From Planctomycetota bacterium (lineage in GTDB: Bacteria; Planctomycetota; Planctomycetia; Planctomycetales; Planctomycetaceae), in assembly GCA_030836185.1 (NCBI GenBank), contig JAURQH010000010.1, positions 1 to 64,000 of the forward strand: 64,000 bases of DNA, in the 5' to 3' direction. Below are positions 1-9,123 of this stretch, piece by piece. The notes under the pieces are model-generated. The model was not told the origin of the DNA. It saw only the letters and a list, made by a program, of their open reading frames with translations, and did not search any database. Made by a program: the position numbers and the translations under genes. Within the stretch, counting starts at the first letter, position 1. Every line of letters starts with the position of its first letter.

Positions 1-411
1 AACTCATCGGAGAAGACGCGTCTGGTGCGTTTTGGCTTCTCGGATGAGTGGGAATGGTTGGCAGAATTGTTTGACATGGGCTTCCTCCAAATGGATGATA
101 AAGGTTCCATTTGTTCTCCGCCATTGTTGGTCTACCGCAGTACTGCTTTTATGGCCGCCAGTGAATCATACTCATCCACATTGTTTTCGGTTGGTTTAGT
201 AGGACTCTCAATTTCATTTTTGTTGCTTTTGCCCTTTGGTGTTATTTGTCTAATTTTGAGTTGGAGGCTCTCAATAGACAAAGAACATGTCACGACGGAT
301 GCGCATAATCTGATTGAATTTCTTTTGGGGGCATCTGGCCTCATGATGATTTCACTGGGATCACTTCTGTCGCTTGGCGGTTTTTATACGATTTTCAGTT
401 TCATTGAATAG
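1..411 (+). CDS. Membrane protein, 5' end outside the window (partial)
   Basis: The frame is open from the first base of the window and ends at a TAG at 409-411. An internal GTG at 25 could act as a start, but the codons before it are also open, so the gene probably begins upstream. The visible part has about 45 soluble residues, then two hydrophobic stretches that look like membrane segments (roughly residues 55-80 and 95-125 counted from the GTG). I do not recognise a family. The charged stretch between the helices (IDKEHVTTD) would form a short loop. It is followed by a long non-coding region, so it is probably the last gene of its transcript. Confidence 0.5.
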   Translation, partial: NSSEKTRLVRFGFSDEWEWLAELFDMGFLQMDDKGSICSPPLLVYRSTAFMAASESYSSTLFSVGLVGLSISFLLLLPFGVICLILSWRLSIDKEHVTTDAHNLIEFLLGASGLMMISLGSLLSLGGFYTIFSFIE

Positions 412-805
412 TCAACTAAGATCGGTGATGCGGACACTACTTGTCTTTATAAATCAGACGGGGCTATCCATTTTAATTCCTCTTCACCGCTGCGCAAGAC
501 ATTTTCGTATAGATCGACAGTAAATCCTCTGGAGTGCTCCGGCTCGGCGGAGCTTTCTCTCTCCTTTGACGTGGCTTGTGAATTGGCGACCGGAATGATA
601 CAGAAAACGGTGACAAGTCCCCGCACTCCAAGTGTAGAGTCGCTCCGCTGGGGCTGATGAAAAAACGCCACGCAAACTCATTGCCAGGCTGTTGGCCCTG
701 TTTCTACAATTCGTTCTCGATGTTCTCTGCGGTGAAATTCGTCATGGGTAATTTGCGGGGGCTTCCGTTTCACGGATCGCCCGCCACACCCTGTTTTTAA
801 TTTTA

Positions 806-868
806 TTCGTCTGATTCGAGTCATTCGTGGTGATTTTTTTCTCTGCGCCGCCGCGCCGCTGCGTGAGT
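806..868. repeat. Degenerate ATTCGT / CTCTGCG-type dispersed repeat
   Basis: Three near-copies of ATTCGTNTG/ATTCGTGG occur in a row (about 808-832), followed by a T-run and then CTCTGCGCCGCCGCGCCGCTGCGTGAG-like heptamer repeats (840-866). From memory, the same composite recurs in intergenic DNA of unrelated bacteria and gives spurious open frames. A related piece is at 33026-33072. I cannot count copies in the rest of the genome. Confidence 0.45.
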
Positions 869-1234
869 CAAATTCTCACACGAGAAACCTGGGGGCTCAC
901 TGCGTTCGTCCCCAGCCACCCTTTTTTTAATTTCTCCGCTTCCTCAGCGTCAAAAATCATCACTCAAACTCATCTTGCCAACTTATCGCTACCAGAGTTA
1001 GCGTTCGTGGTTCGTTGGCAGGCGAATCGATCTTTGGCAATTTGACTTACACATAGCCATTGTGCGCAAGCACATTGGATAGGTTCGAGTGTCATTTATT
1101 GTTCATCAATGACGACCACTGCAACGTGAGAAAGAGAGCGATTTCGCGTGACGTGGAGAATGCGCACCAACATTGGGGTTATTTTTCGCTCCAATCGCGT
1201 TTTGACGCAAATCGAACCAGACCAACAACTTGCT

Positions 1235-1290
1235 CAAGATTCGGGAAGATTCGGAATCAAGATTTGGGAAGATTTGATTTCAAGATTCGG
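1235..1290. repeat. 23-base tandem repeat, about 2.4 copies
   Basis: Unit 1 (1235-1257) and unit 2 (1258-1280) both begin CAAGATTYGGGAAGATTYG and are followed by a partial third copy (CAAGATTCGG, 1281-1290). A degenerate copy in inverted orientation lies at 1315-1334 (GAATCTTCAAATCTTGAATC). The array sits just past the end of the response regulator gene. Confidence 0.7.
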
Positions 1291-1369
1291 AAAAGGCACC
1301 CTCCCAAATCATCGAATCTTCAAATCTTGAATCGGCGGTTGAGTGTTCGGGAATCAGGACCGAATGAAA

Positions 1370-2716
1370 TCAAAGATCGAGGCCGAGCTCTTCGATTTTT
1401 CGATACAAACTGGAGAGACCCATTTTGAGTCGCTTGGCGGCTTCCCGTTTATCGGGCCATTGCCTTAAGACTCGCTGAATGTGTAATCGCTCGTAATGTC
1501 GCAAGGCGGATCGCAGGTCGTCGGTGTCGGGGAGTGGTTGAGAGACGCCGAGCAGGTCGGGAGGAAGGTCGTTGGGGTGAATTTCGTCGCCTTCGCACAT
1601 CATGACAGCACGCTCAATGGCGTTGTCGAGTTGCCTGACATTCCCTTTCCACTGGGCCGACATCAGAATGCGAACCGTTTCGGAGGAAGCCGCACTGACG
1701 CGTTTTCCCATCGCTTGCGAATGTTTGGAGACGAAGAACTCCACCAGCTCGGGGATGTCGTCCAGGCGTTCGCGTAACGGCGGGATGCGAATTTTGACGC
1801 CGTCCAGTCGATAGAAGAGGTCTTCCTGGAATCGTCCCTCGGCCACTTCTCGCATTAAATCTTTGGTGGTCGAGGCGATGATCCGCGCTTTGACTTGAAC
1901 GGCATCGCTACCTCCGACGGGAATGATTTCTTGATACTCGATAGCGCGAAGGAGTTCGGCCTGAATTCCCGTCGGCAGTTCAGAAATCTCATCGAGAAAG
2001 ACGGTCCCTTCGCCCACATTGCGGAAGATACCCGGTTGAACCTGGGTCTCTCCATTCGCGCCGACCGAGACCGAACCAAAGAGTTGTGTTTCGAGAAACT
2101 CAATGGGTCGCGAGCCACAATTGGCGGCGAGAAACCGTTCGTTTTTCTTGGGGCCAGCCAGATGAACAGCACGCGCGGCGAGTTCTTTTCCGGTTCCCGT
2201 TTCGCCGACAAGCAGAATATTGGAGTTCGTCGCGGCGACCTTATGAATCATCGTTTGCAGGTCTTTGATGGTTTTTGAGGAGCCCACGATTTTATCGAAG
2301 TCTTCTCGGACGGTCAGTTCGCGACGCAGTTGAATATTTTCGCGTGCCAGATATTTGTATTCGAACATCCGTTCGAGTTTATTATGCAGGTCTTCAAAGA
2401 TGACCGGTTTGACGAGATAATCGAACGCGCCTGCTTTGAAGGCTTCGACCGCGTTTTCGACCGTTGCGTAGGCCGTGATGATCAATCCGAACATCCCGGA
2501 GTTGATCTGTCGCATGCGTGTGAGAAGTTGAACGCCATCTCCATCGGGAAGTTGGACATCGCAAACAGCCACATCGAAGTCTTGTTTGCGGGCAAGTTCG
2601 AGAGCTTCTTCAACGGTTCCGGCAGCCGTCAGAAAGTAACCCTCTCCACTGAGATATTCAGAGAGCGACTTGCGAATGATTTCTTCGTCTTCAACGAGGA
2701 GGATAGAACGTGTCAT
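1370..2716 (-). CDS. NtrC-type response regulator lacking the GAFTGA motif
   Basis: This 448-residue protein has a receiver domain (residues 1-120, phosphoacceptor D53 in VCDVQLPDGDG, K103), an AAA+ domain (143-385, Walker A GETGTGKE at 171-178, Walker B GTVFLDEI at 237-244, FYRLDGV and PPLRER motifs) and a C-terminal Fis-type helix-turn-helix (REAAKRLKMGLSSLYRKIEE). In sigma-54 activators the loop after ELFG carries GAFTGA, which contacts sigma-54. Here the same place reads LFGSVSVGANGETQV (residues 212-226) and GAFTGA is absent. It may therefore regulate without sigma-54, or use another contact. Its start overlaps the stop of the upstream histidine kinase gene by four bases (ATGA), so the two are very likely co-translated partners. 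Confidence 0.9.
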   Translation of the reverse strand: MTRSILLVEDEEIIRKSLSEYLSGEGYFLTAAGTVEEALELARKQDFDVAVCDVQLPDGDGVQLLTRMRQINSGMFGLIITAYATVENAVEAFKAGAFDYLVKPVIFEDLHNKLERMFEYKYLARENIQLRRELTVREDFDKIVGSSKTIKDLQTMIHKVAATNSNILLVGETGTGKELAARAVHLAGPKKNERFLAANCGSRPIEFLETQLFGSVSVGANGETQVQPGIFRNVGEGTVFLDEISELPTGIQAELLRAIEYQEIIPVGGSDAVQVKARIIASTTKDLMREVAEGRFQEDLFYRLDGVKIRIPPLRERLDDIPELVEFFVSKHSQAMGKRVSAASSETVRILMSAQWKGNVRQLDNAIERAVMMCEGDEIHPNDLPPDLLGVSQPLPDTDDLRSALRHYERLHIQRVLRQWPDKREAAKRLKMGLSSLYRKIEELGLDL

Positions 2717-4125
2717 AGTGATCGTGAGGAAACAGATTGGGATTGAGAGCCGATATTGTCGTCCGTAGCTGCGGATTCCTCAAGGGAGTTGGCCTGTTCC
2801 GCATTCGTAGATTTCATATTCAGCGGTAAATAAACCGTGAAACATGTCCCTGCTTGATTGGACTCAGTCAGTTCGAGTCGTCCATGACAGGTTTCAGAAA
2901 TGATATTTTGACAAACAAATAATCCCAAACCGGTTCCGGTCTCTTTCGTCGTAAAGTACGGTTTGAATAATTTCTCAAGATTCTCAGGATCGATTCCATG
3001 CCCCTCATCCTGAAAGATAATACGAATTTCCTGCTGTTCGGTGAGATCGGTCGTGATGGAAAATGTCGTCCCTTCCTCGGTGGCTTCTAACGCATTCAGA
3101 ATCAGATTCAAGAAGACCTGGATCAGTTGATCGCGGATTGTCATCAAATGAGGAAGATTTTTGGCGTAATGGGTTTCAATGAGTTTCCCTTTTCGCCGTT
3201 TGTAGTATTTCGCGATGTTCAATGCGGCGTTGATCATCTCATGCACGTCACATTTTTGTCGTTCGAGATTCGCAGGACGGCTGAAATCGACCAGTTCCCG
3301 TAGAGTCCTTTGAATGCGTCTGAGCTGATCGTCCATCAACAAAAGTTTCTCGCGTGTTTCTTCATCTAACTCTTGGCGATTCAGCAACTGTACCAGAGAA
3401 CTGATTGCCGCCAGAGGATTTCCGACTTCATGTGCGATGCCGGCGGCCAAGAGTCCGAACGCGGCCTGTTTTTCTTGTTGGACAAGCAGAGCTTGAGACT
3501 CTTGAAGTTCTTGCGTTCGCTCACCAATCCGTTCTTCGAGTGTTGCCTGATTCTTTTGGAGCTCAAGGTTTAATTCGGAAAGTCGTTTGGTGGCTGTTTT
3601 CACTAGATTGGCAAGTTCCGTACTCGCCCATGTTACCCAGATCAGAAAAACTTGTGTGAGCACAAACGAACTGAGATGATCGCGCGTGAGCGAGGCATAA
3701 TTTAAAACCAAAACGGTGTAACCGATGGCATGCAATGACAGCGTGGAGTAAGTGATCCACGCAGAATGCCTCATCGCACAAACGAGCACCGATAGAAAAT
3801 AATAAAACCGAAACGGACTATAGAGGCCATCGTCGAAATAACATAACAACGAAATGAAGACTGCTTCCATCCCGGAAATGAGTAACGGCCACTCTTTCAG
3901 AAACACTCGACCTCGAACACTCCACCAGGAATCGAGCAAAGCGTAGACTGCTCCCAGCGTCAAAATACTGTTGAGATAAGGCTGATTCGTTGCTCGCCCG
4001 ACAAAGTTGACCAAGATATATCCAACACATAAGCCAAACCAACGAATGCGGACCGTGATTGATTCCGCCGCCAATTCCCATTGGAGTGGATCAGTACTTC
4101 GGTTTGTTTTGATCAAATTGGACAT
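2713..4125 (-). CDS. Membrane sensor histidine kinase
   Basis: The protein has 470 residues. Residues 25-170 contain about five or six hydrophobic segments with no recognisable sensor domain. A charged coiled-coil region follows (175-220), then the HisKA dimerisation domain with the phospho-accepting H232 in AAGIAHEVGNPL, and a HATPase_c domain with N box (NLILNALEA), G1 (DEGHGID) and G2 (GTGLGLF). This NtrB-like kinase core has a membrane input module, so the signal is probably sensed in or near the membrane. The C-terminal 30 residues are Ser/Asn rich and look disordered. The stop codon overlaps the start of the NtrC-type regulator gene, which is the likely phosphotransfer partner. Confidence 0.92.
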   Translation of the reverse strand: MSNLIKTNRSTDPLQWELAAESITVRIRWFGLCVGYILVNFVGRATNQPYLNSILTLGAVYALLDSWWSVRGRVFLKEWPLLISGMEAVFISLLCYFDDGLYSPFRFYYFLSVLVCAMRHSAWITYSTLSLHAIGYTVLVLNYASLTRDHLSSFVLTQVFLIWVTWASTELANLVKTATKRLSELNLELQKNQATLEERIGERTQELQESQALLVQQEKQAAFGLLAAGIAHEVGNPLAAISSLVQLLNRQELDEETREKLLLMDDQLRRIQRTLRELVDFSRPANLERQKCDVHEMINAALNIAKYYKRRKGKLIETHYAKNLPHLMTIRDQLIQVFLNLILNALEATEEGTTFSITTDLTEQQEIRIIFQDEGHGIDPENLEKLFKPYFTTKETGTGLGLFVCQNIISETCHGRLELTESNQAGTCFTVYLPLNMKSTNAEQANSLEESAATDDNIGSQSQSVSSRSL

Positions 4126-4283
4126 CTAAATTGATGCCGTTTATGGAATGGAAAGACTGTCTCTCTCAACTTGAAACATTGCTGAGATGAGAATTTTATT
4201 ATAGAAGCAGCCGTCCTGAGAAACAGCCATTGAGTGAAAAAGTCGTCGAACTTGGCGGCAAAGAGTGTTTGCTGTGAGCCTGG

Positions 4284-5144
4284 TCATTCCAAGCCAGAAA
4301 AGACGTCTTCCAATGCGGCTCGCATCACAGAGGGATCAGGATCAACGCCGGTCCAGTATTTGATTCCAATGACACCCTGATTCACGAGCATGCCGAGGCC
4401 ATCAATCGTGGGACAACCCAGTTTGCGAGCCGTTTTCACCAAATGCGTTTCGGGGGGATTGGGAATCACATCGGCAACGACCATTGTCGAGGTCAGCGTG
4501 TCGAAATTGATTTCAAGCTGTGCATCAACATCGGGGAACAAGCCAATGGACGTGGCATTAATCACAACATCTGTCTCTGCCGGAATGGAAAAGGGACTGT
4601 CCCAAGCAACAAAGGACGCTTCAATTTCGGTTCGTTCATTCAGCAATTTGACAAGACCTTCTCCTCGTTCCGTAGATCGATTGACGATCGTGACTGTTGA
4701 GGCTCCTGCTAACGCAACTTCTACACCGATGGCGCGTGCTGCACCGCCAGCACCAAACATGACAATGTTTTTCCCGTTGGGGTCGGTCAATTCAGAAAGC
4801 GATTCGACGAACCCTTTTCCGTCTGTATTTTCACCGATCAATTGCCCGTTGCGACGAACGACACAGTTTACCGCTTCCATGACTGATGCCGACTCTCCCA
4901 ATCCATCGAGATATTGAATCACGGAAACTTTATGCGGAATGGTGCAATTGAATCCTTTAAACCCCATGGCTTTGGCACCTTCAACGGCGGCTTGCAAATT
5001 TTCGGGTGCAACTTCGATGGTCAAATATCGCCAATCAAGATTGTGATGCCGATAAGCGGCTTCAATCATGACTTGTGTTGGATTTTCAGAAACCGGTTGT
5101 CCAAAACAGCCAGTCAGTTCCTGCTGAAAATTAAATTCTGCCAT
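4284..5144 (-). CDS. aroE: Shikimate dehydrogenase family protein
   Basis: This 286-residue protein has the usual AroE length. In the shikimate pathway AroE reduces 3-dehydroshikimate with NADPH. The catalytic pair is present: K72 in NCTIPHK and D108 in GENTDGKGF. The NADP-binding motif GAGGAARAIG lies near residue 130 and the NRSTERGE loop follows. The C-terminal DGLGMLVNQG motif is typical. One oddity is that the N-terminal substrate motif, normally HSxSP, reads ENPTQ (residues 20-24), so the paired serines that hold the shikimate carboxylate are Asn and Thr. I believe this variant occurs in other planctomycetes, but I cannot check it. Its upstream neighbour on the same strand is pyrF, 30 bases away. 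Confidence 0.88.
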   Translation of the reverse strand: MAEFNFQQELTGCFGQPVSENPTQVMIEAAYRHHNLDWRYLTIEVAPENLQAAVEGAKAMGFKGFNCTIPHKVSVIQYLDGLGESASVMEAVNCVVRRNGQLIGENTDGKGFVESLSELTDPNGKNIVMFGAGGAARAIGVEVALAGASTVTIVNRSTERGEGLVKLLNERTEIEASFVAWDSPFSIPAETDVVINATSIGLFPDVDAQLEINFDTLTSTMVVADVIPNPPETHLVKTARKLGCPTIDGLGMLVNQGVIGIKYWTGVDPDPSVMRAALEDVFSGLE

Positions 5145-5174
5145 GAGTCAGTCCTGAATCGAGTCGAACGAGTG

Positions 5175-6116
5175 TTATTGTAGTTTGCCTGCGGGTGTGT
5201 GTTGGGCAAGATCGGCAATCATGTCGTGAGTCGCCTGCTCAATCGCCTGCTCCCATTCATGAGGAGCAAATTGATCTTTGTATTTGTCGGAACGAAATGC
5301 AAAGTTGATACCGCGAGAACTGTTTACGACCGCTCCCAATCCATCGGAACTAAATGCTGCGGCAACATCTGCTGCGGTTCCACCTTGCGAACCGTATCCG
5401 GGAACTAGCAACGGCGTATGAGGCATGGCTGTTCGTAATTGTTCAAGTTCCTCGGGATACGTGGCGCCGACAACGGCACCGACTGCCCCCCAATCATTTT
5501 CGCTGGTTCGTTGTGCAAGATCTTCCACCACTTTCGCCACATGTTCGAACAGCTTTTTGCCGTCTGATTTCCGATCCTGAAATTCGCCCGAGCCAGGATT
5601 GCTTGTGCGAACCAGAACATAGATGCCGGCACCTCGTTCCTGACAAACTTTGACAAATGGTTCGAGGGTGTCGGCTCCCAGGTAAGGGTTCACCGTCAGG
5701 CAATCGGCCCCCCAAGGAGCCGCTGATGGATCTGCACCGGCCAAATAAGCTCGTGCATAGGCTTCAGCCGTCGAACCAATGTCTCCCCGTTTGCCATCAC
5801 AAATGACAATCAAGCCGGACTTCCGAGCGTGTTGCATCACTTCTGCTAATGCAGTCGTTCCGGCGTGGCCAAGCTCTTCAAAGAACGCGGCTTGAGGTTT
5901 CACAGCAGGGACGAGAGGAGCGATGACATCGATCAAGCGGCAACCAAACTCTGCAAACGCTTTGGCCTTGGCTGACCACGGGTCTTTGCCAGAGGATATT
6001 GCCTTGTCTTGCAATTCGTCTGGAAGAAATTCAAACCGGGGATCAATACCAACTAATGCAGGTGTTTTCTTCTGTTTAATGGCGGCGTGCAGCCGGGTCG
6101 TGAAATGTGTGCTCAT
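5175..6116 (-). CDS. pyrF: Orotidine 5'-phosphate decarboxylase, type 2
   Basis: PyrF converts orotidine monophosphate to UMP, the last step of pyrimidine synthesis. At 313 residues it belongs to the longer type 2 group (type 1 is about 230). The catalytic signature [13 protein letters not shown] (residues 105-117, with K109) is intact. The N-terminal [12 protein letters not shown] and the C-terminal [11 protein letters not shown] segments are also characteristic. The start ATG at 6116 is well separated from the divergent glycosyltransferase gene, leaving about 220 bases for both promoters. aroE follows closely and may share the transcript. Confidence 0.95.
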   Translation of the reverse strand: MSTHFTTRLHAAIKQKKTPALVGIDPRFEFLPDELQDKAISSGKDPWSAKAKAFAEFGCRLIDVIAPLVPAVKPQAAFFEELGHAGTTALAEVMQHARKSGLIVICDGKRGDIGSTAEAYARAYLAGADPSAAPWGADCLTVNPYLGADTLEPFVKVCQERGAGIYVLVRTSNPGSGEFQDRKSDGKKLFEHVAKVVEDLAQRTSENDWGAVGAVVGATYPEELEQLRTAMPHTPLLVPGYGSQGGTAADVAAAFSSDGLGAVVNSSRGINFAFRSDKYKDQFAPHEWEQAIEQATHDMIADLAQHTPAGKLQ

Positions 6117-6339
6117 GTCATTATCTTGCCGATTCTTTGTAGTGAGCGAAAGGATACATCGCCAGTGCGAGGGTGTGTGTCGTAAGTTCTATCTATTTCA
6201 GTGTTTGTGGATTATGCGATTTCTGCAAAGGAGCCAGATTCCGCCTAGACGAAACGACCATAATCTGGGAAACTTCCGCACTTGATCAATCACCCGTACC
6301 GCAGACTTGCGGATTTTCCCGGAGGAAAGGATTCCTCAA

Positions 6340-7335
6340 ATGTCGTTAAGTGTTTCAGTCGTTGTCCCTATTTACAACGAAGAAGAAAATGTTCCCTTGA
6401 TGTATGAGGCGTTGGATCGTGTCTTACCAACGACCGAACGGGATTACGAAATCATCTTTGTAGATGATGGTTCCACCGATCACTCGTTGACCAGACTGAA
6501 TCAACTCACGGAAAAAGATCATGCCGTCAAAATTGTTCAGTTTCGTGGCAACTTCGGTCAATCGGCTGCGATGGGAGCCGGTATCCAGTATGCCTCCAAA
6601 GATGTCATCATTACGATGGATGGCGACTTGCAAAATGATCCCAATGATATCCCGATGATGTTGGCCAAAATTGAAGAAGGCTATGACTTGGTGCATGGTT
6701 GGCGAAAGAATCGTCAGGACACATTCATCAATCGCAAGCTTCCCTCAAAATGTGCGAACTGGCTGATTTCAAAAGTGACAGGTTTTCCGGTGCGCGATCT
6801 GGGCTGCACCTTGAAAGCCATCCGTAGCGAAGTGGCGAAAGAAATCGAGCTGTACGGCGAAATGCATCGCTTCATACCTATACTTGCTGCCTGGCGCGGT
6901 GCGAAGTGCGTCGAAGTTGTGACGAATCACCATCCTCGGCGATTTGGAGTCAGTAAATATGGGATCGGACGCGTCTTCCGTGTGTTGCTGGATCTGATCA
7001 CGGTGAAATTTTTGATTCAGTATATGATCAGTCCGATGCGATTGTTTGGAACCGCTGGACTGGGATGCCTGATTGTGAGTGGTCTGTCTGGACTTACCAC
7101 CATCGGAATGAAATTGATTCAAGATGCCGACATGACGGGGAATCCGTTGTTTACTTTGGCGGTTTTCTCTGGAATGGTTTCGGTTCAGTTTTTTGTTCTC
7201 GGAATGCTGGGGGAAATGGGGGCCAGAATCTATTTCTCCAATGATGTGAGGCCACCGTTTGCTATCCGTAATACGGTGAACTTCGACTCAGAATCCACCG
7301 AGACGTTCCCACAGACTTTTCACAAAGCGGCATAG
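6340..7335 (+). CDS. GT2 family glycosyltransferase, polyprenyl-phosphate type
   Basis: I chose the ATG at 6340 because GGAGGAAAGG stands just upstream at 6321-6330; an in-frame TTG at 6307 lacks such a site. The protein has an N-terminal GT-A domain ([31 protein letters not shown] with the metal-binding Asp residues) and two C-terminal membrane helices. This is the layout of DPM1/ArnC/GtrB enzymes, which transfer a sugar from a nucleotide donor to a polyprenyl phosphate at the cytoplasmic face. The next gene encodes a GT39/ArnT-like membrane transferase that uses such lipid-linked sugars, which supports the assignment. The sugar cannot be read from the sequence. Confidence 0.9.
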   Translation: MSLSVSVVVPIYNEEENVPLMYEALDRVLPTTERDYEIIFVDDGSTDHSLTRLNQLTEKDHAVKIVQFRGNFGQSAAMGAGIQYASKDVIITMDGDLQNDPNDIPMMLAKIEEGYDLVHGWRKNRQDTFINRKLPSKCANWLISKVTGFPVRDLGCTLKAIRSEVAKEIELYGEMHRFIPILAAWRGAKCVEVVTNHHPRRFGVSKYGIGRVFRVLLDLITVKFLIQYMISPMRLFGTAGLGCLIVSGLSGLTTIGMKLIQDADMTGNPLFTLAVFSGMVSVQFFVLGMLGEMGARIYFSNDVRPPFAIRNTVNFDSESTETFPQTFHKAA

Positions 7336-7392
7336 TCATTTCTTATTGGTCGTCAACGCAGATTCGACGCCCGCCTGATTCAAGTCAAACTC

Positions 7393-9099
7393 ATGGACGA
7401 CTCCGTTTCAAATCCGAACGCTGAAGTCACGCTATTAAAGGAACAGCCGTTTCTATCGCGGACAGTGATCATTGCCTTGGGGATGATGGCTTTGATCTGT
7501 CTGTTTTACGGCATCAGCGAATATCGGTCATTTGTGATGCATGAAGTGTTTGCTGGTTCAACCGCACGTCAGATGTATCTCACCGGGGACCATGTGGTCC
7601 CGTACCATGCTGGGCACCCCAGATTGAGGAAGCCACCCCTCATCTATTGGATGATCTCGGGCAGCGCTCATTTGATGGGAGAGTTTAACGAGTTCTCCGC
7701 CCGGCTTCCCTCAGCGGTCTGCGCAATTTTACTGGCTGCCTTGATGGGACTGTGGGCGGGGAAATGGTATGGCAGAAGTGTTGGATACTTGACCGCTTTT
7801 GTACAAGCCACATGCTACTACGTCATGTTGTGGTCGCGTAAAGCGGAAGTGGATATGTGTTTGACGTTGTTGAATGTTGCCGCGTTGTATCTCATTGCCA
7901 CACAACCTGCTCATCAAACGTGGAAGCAGGGTTTTCTGCGCTGGTTAATGATCTTTGGCTTGATGGGACTTTCGACGTTGGCGAAGTTTTATTATGGCCC
8001 TGCATTTGTCTTTGCGATTGCCGGCGTTTTCTGGCTGATTCAAGGTCGTTGGAAAGATATCGTCCACACGATCAATCCTGTCGGTTGGATTCTGTGGTTG
8101 GCCCCCTTCGGGATTTGGGCGTGGGTTGTCTCCACAAAACTCCCCAATGCCTGGGACGTTTGGCAACAAGAAACCGTAGGTCGGGCGCTGGGAGTTTTCG
8201 GCTCCACACCACTTTGGTTTTACGTTCTCGACATCCCATTCATCACACTTCCCTGGACTCCGCTTTGGCTACTGGAACTCAAAAATAGTTGGCACAGAGC
8301 TTGGGAAGAAAAAGATGCTCGTGAACGATTTCTTTGGGTTTGGTTTGTTGTCCCGTTCATTGTGGTCACATTGCAACCTGATAAACACACCAACTATGCC
8401 ATGACGTTCGTACCAGTGCTCTCCATTCTTGCGGGGCGAAAATTATCGGCGTATCTTGTTCCAGAACGCTGGTTGAAATTTCAATGGTCGGGACGACAAG
8501 CAGTCAGCCTCACATTATTGAATCTCGCGGGCGGTGTCGCCGCCGGTGTTTTGATTCTCAAGCAATGGCCGGACGCCAAAGGAACAGCCATTTTCTCTGT
8601 GATGGTCGTTGGGGTGGGTTGTGCGGCAACTGTCTGGCTTTTCCGGTTACAACAACAGAGAGCGGGGGTGTTGACTCTACTGGTCTGTTACACCGGATTT
8701 GTGATGATCTTCTTTGGCGAAATTCAGCCATTGCGAGATCCCAAGCGAAACGAAGTCGCTTTCAATCAACAGATTAGAGAGAAATTCCCCAAAGAGAATC
8801 TCATTGGATACAAAATGGACGTTGTTGCCAGCTACTATCTCGGACCGCATTACTGGGATTTCTCGCAAAGAATGTCTCCCGATGATTTTCGAGAACAAAT
8901 CGCCGGTCAAGATTCTGTCATTGTGGTGGTTAAAACTGATCAGGTCGAAGAGCTCAAGCAGTACGGAAAAATTACTCCGATCATCGTAGCCAATAAAGAC
9001 AACAAAGGCAGGAAGTCCAGACAACCAGCTTGTTGGAAATTGGTTCCTCATCAATCGCTGCAACTGGCAACGCAACCGAATAAAACAAAGCGTCAATAA
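7393..9099 (+). CDS. GT39/ArnT-like membrane glycosyltransferase
   Basis: This 568-residue protein has about 11 hydrophobic segments over residues 20-450 and a soluble C-terminal region. The first periplasmic loop carries the ArnT/PMT pattern: HPRLRKPPLIYWM followed by EFSARLPSA. Enzymes of this type take sugar from a polyprenyl-phosphate carrier on the outer side of the membrane and attach it to lipid A, protein or another acceptor. The GT2 enzyme 57 bases upstream is the probable donor maker. The acceptor is unknown, and aminoarabinose transfer is not shown by the sequence. The RKAEVDMCLTLLNVAALYL helix is also typical of the family. Confidence 0.87.
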   Translation: MDDSVSNPNAEVTLLKEQPFLSRTVIIALGMMALICLFYGISEYRSFVMHEVFAGSTARQMYLTGDHVVPYHAGHPRLRKPPLIYWMISGSAHLMGEFNEFSARLPSAVCAILLAALMGLWAGKWYGRSVGYLTAFVQATCYYVMLWSRKAEVDMCLTLLNVAALYLIATQPAHQTWKQGFLRWLMIFGLMGLSTLAKFYYGPAFVFAIAGVFWLIQGRWKDIVHTINPVGWILWLAPFGIWAWVVSTKLPNAWDVWQQETVGRALGVFGSTPLWFYVLDIPFITLPWTPLWLLELKNSWHRAWEEKDARERFLWVWFVVPFIVVTLQPDKHTNYAMTFVPVLSILAGRKLSAYLVPERWLKFQWSGRQAVSLTLLNLAGGVAAGVLILKQWPDAKGTAIFSVMVVGVGCAATVWLFRLQQQRAGVLTLLVCYTGFVMIFFGEIQPLRDPKRNEVAFNQQIREKFPKENLIGYKMDVVASYYLGPHYWDFSQRMSPDDFREQIAGQDSVIVVVKTDQVEELKQYGKITPIIVANKDNKGRKSRQPACWKLVPHQSLQLATQPNKTKRQ

Positions 9100-9123
9100 A
9101 ACACACACACGGAAGGATTCGTT

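Larger units (their letters stand above)
412..1369. other. Non-coding stretch rich in short repeats
   Basis: No reading frame here looks like a real protein. The stretch holds several repeat-like pieces: a small hairpin with GCTCCG and CGGAGC arms (536-553), an ATTCGT/CTCTGCG-type degenerate repeat (806-868), a CTGGGG...CCCCAG inverted repeat (about 890-915), and a 23-base tandem repeat with an inverted copy (1235-1334). It lies between a partial membrane gene and the convergent end of the response regulator gene. It reads like an accumulation site for dispersed repeats. Confidence 0.6.

Noticed and set aside
447-681. Two minus-strand frames of 65-74 codons
   Set aside because: They overlap each other in different frames, cross a small hairpin and show no family likeness.
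827-1045. Plus-strand open frame of 72 codons
   Set aside because: It runs through a degenerate dispersed repeat, and such repeats commonly give false frames. No family likeness or ribosome site.
1060-1428. Plus-strand open frame of 122 codons
   Set aside because: It covers the 23-base tandem repeat and overlaps the end of the regulator gene. The composition is unlike a protein.
9100-9123. glmS ribozyme or riboswitch in the glmS leader
   Set aside because: Only 24 bases separate the genes, far too few for the ribozyme; the leader is an AC-repeat and a ribosome site.
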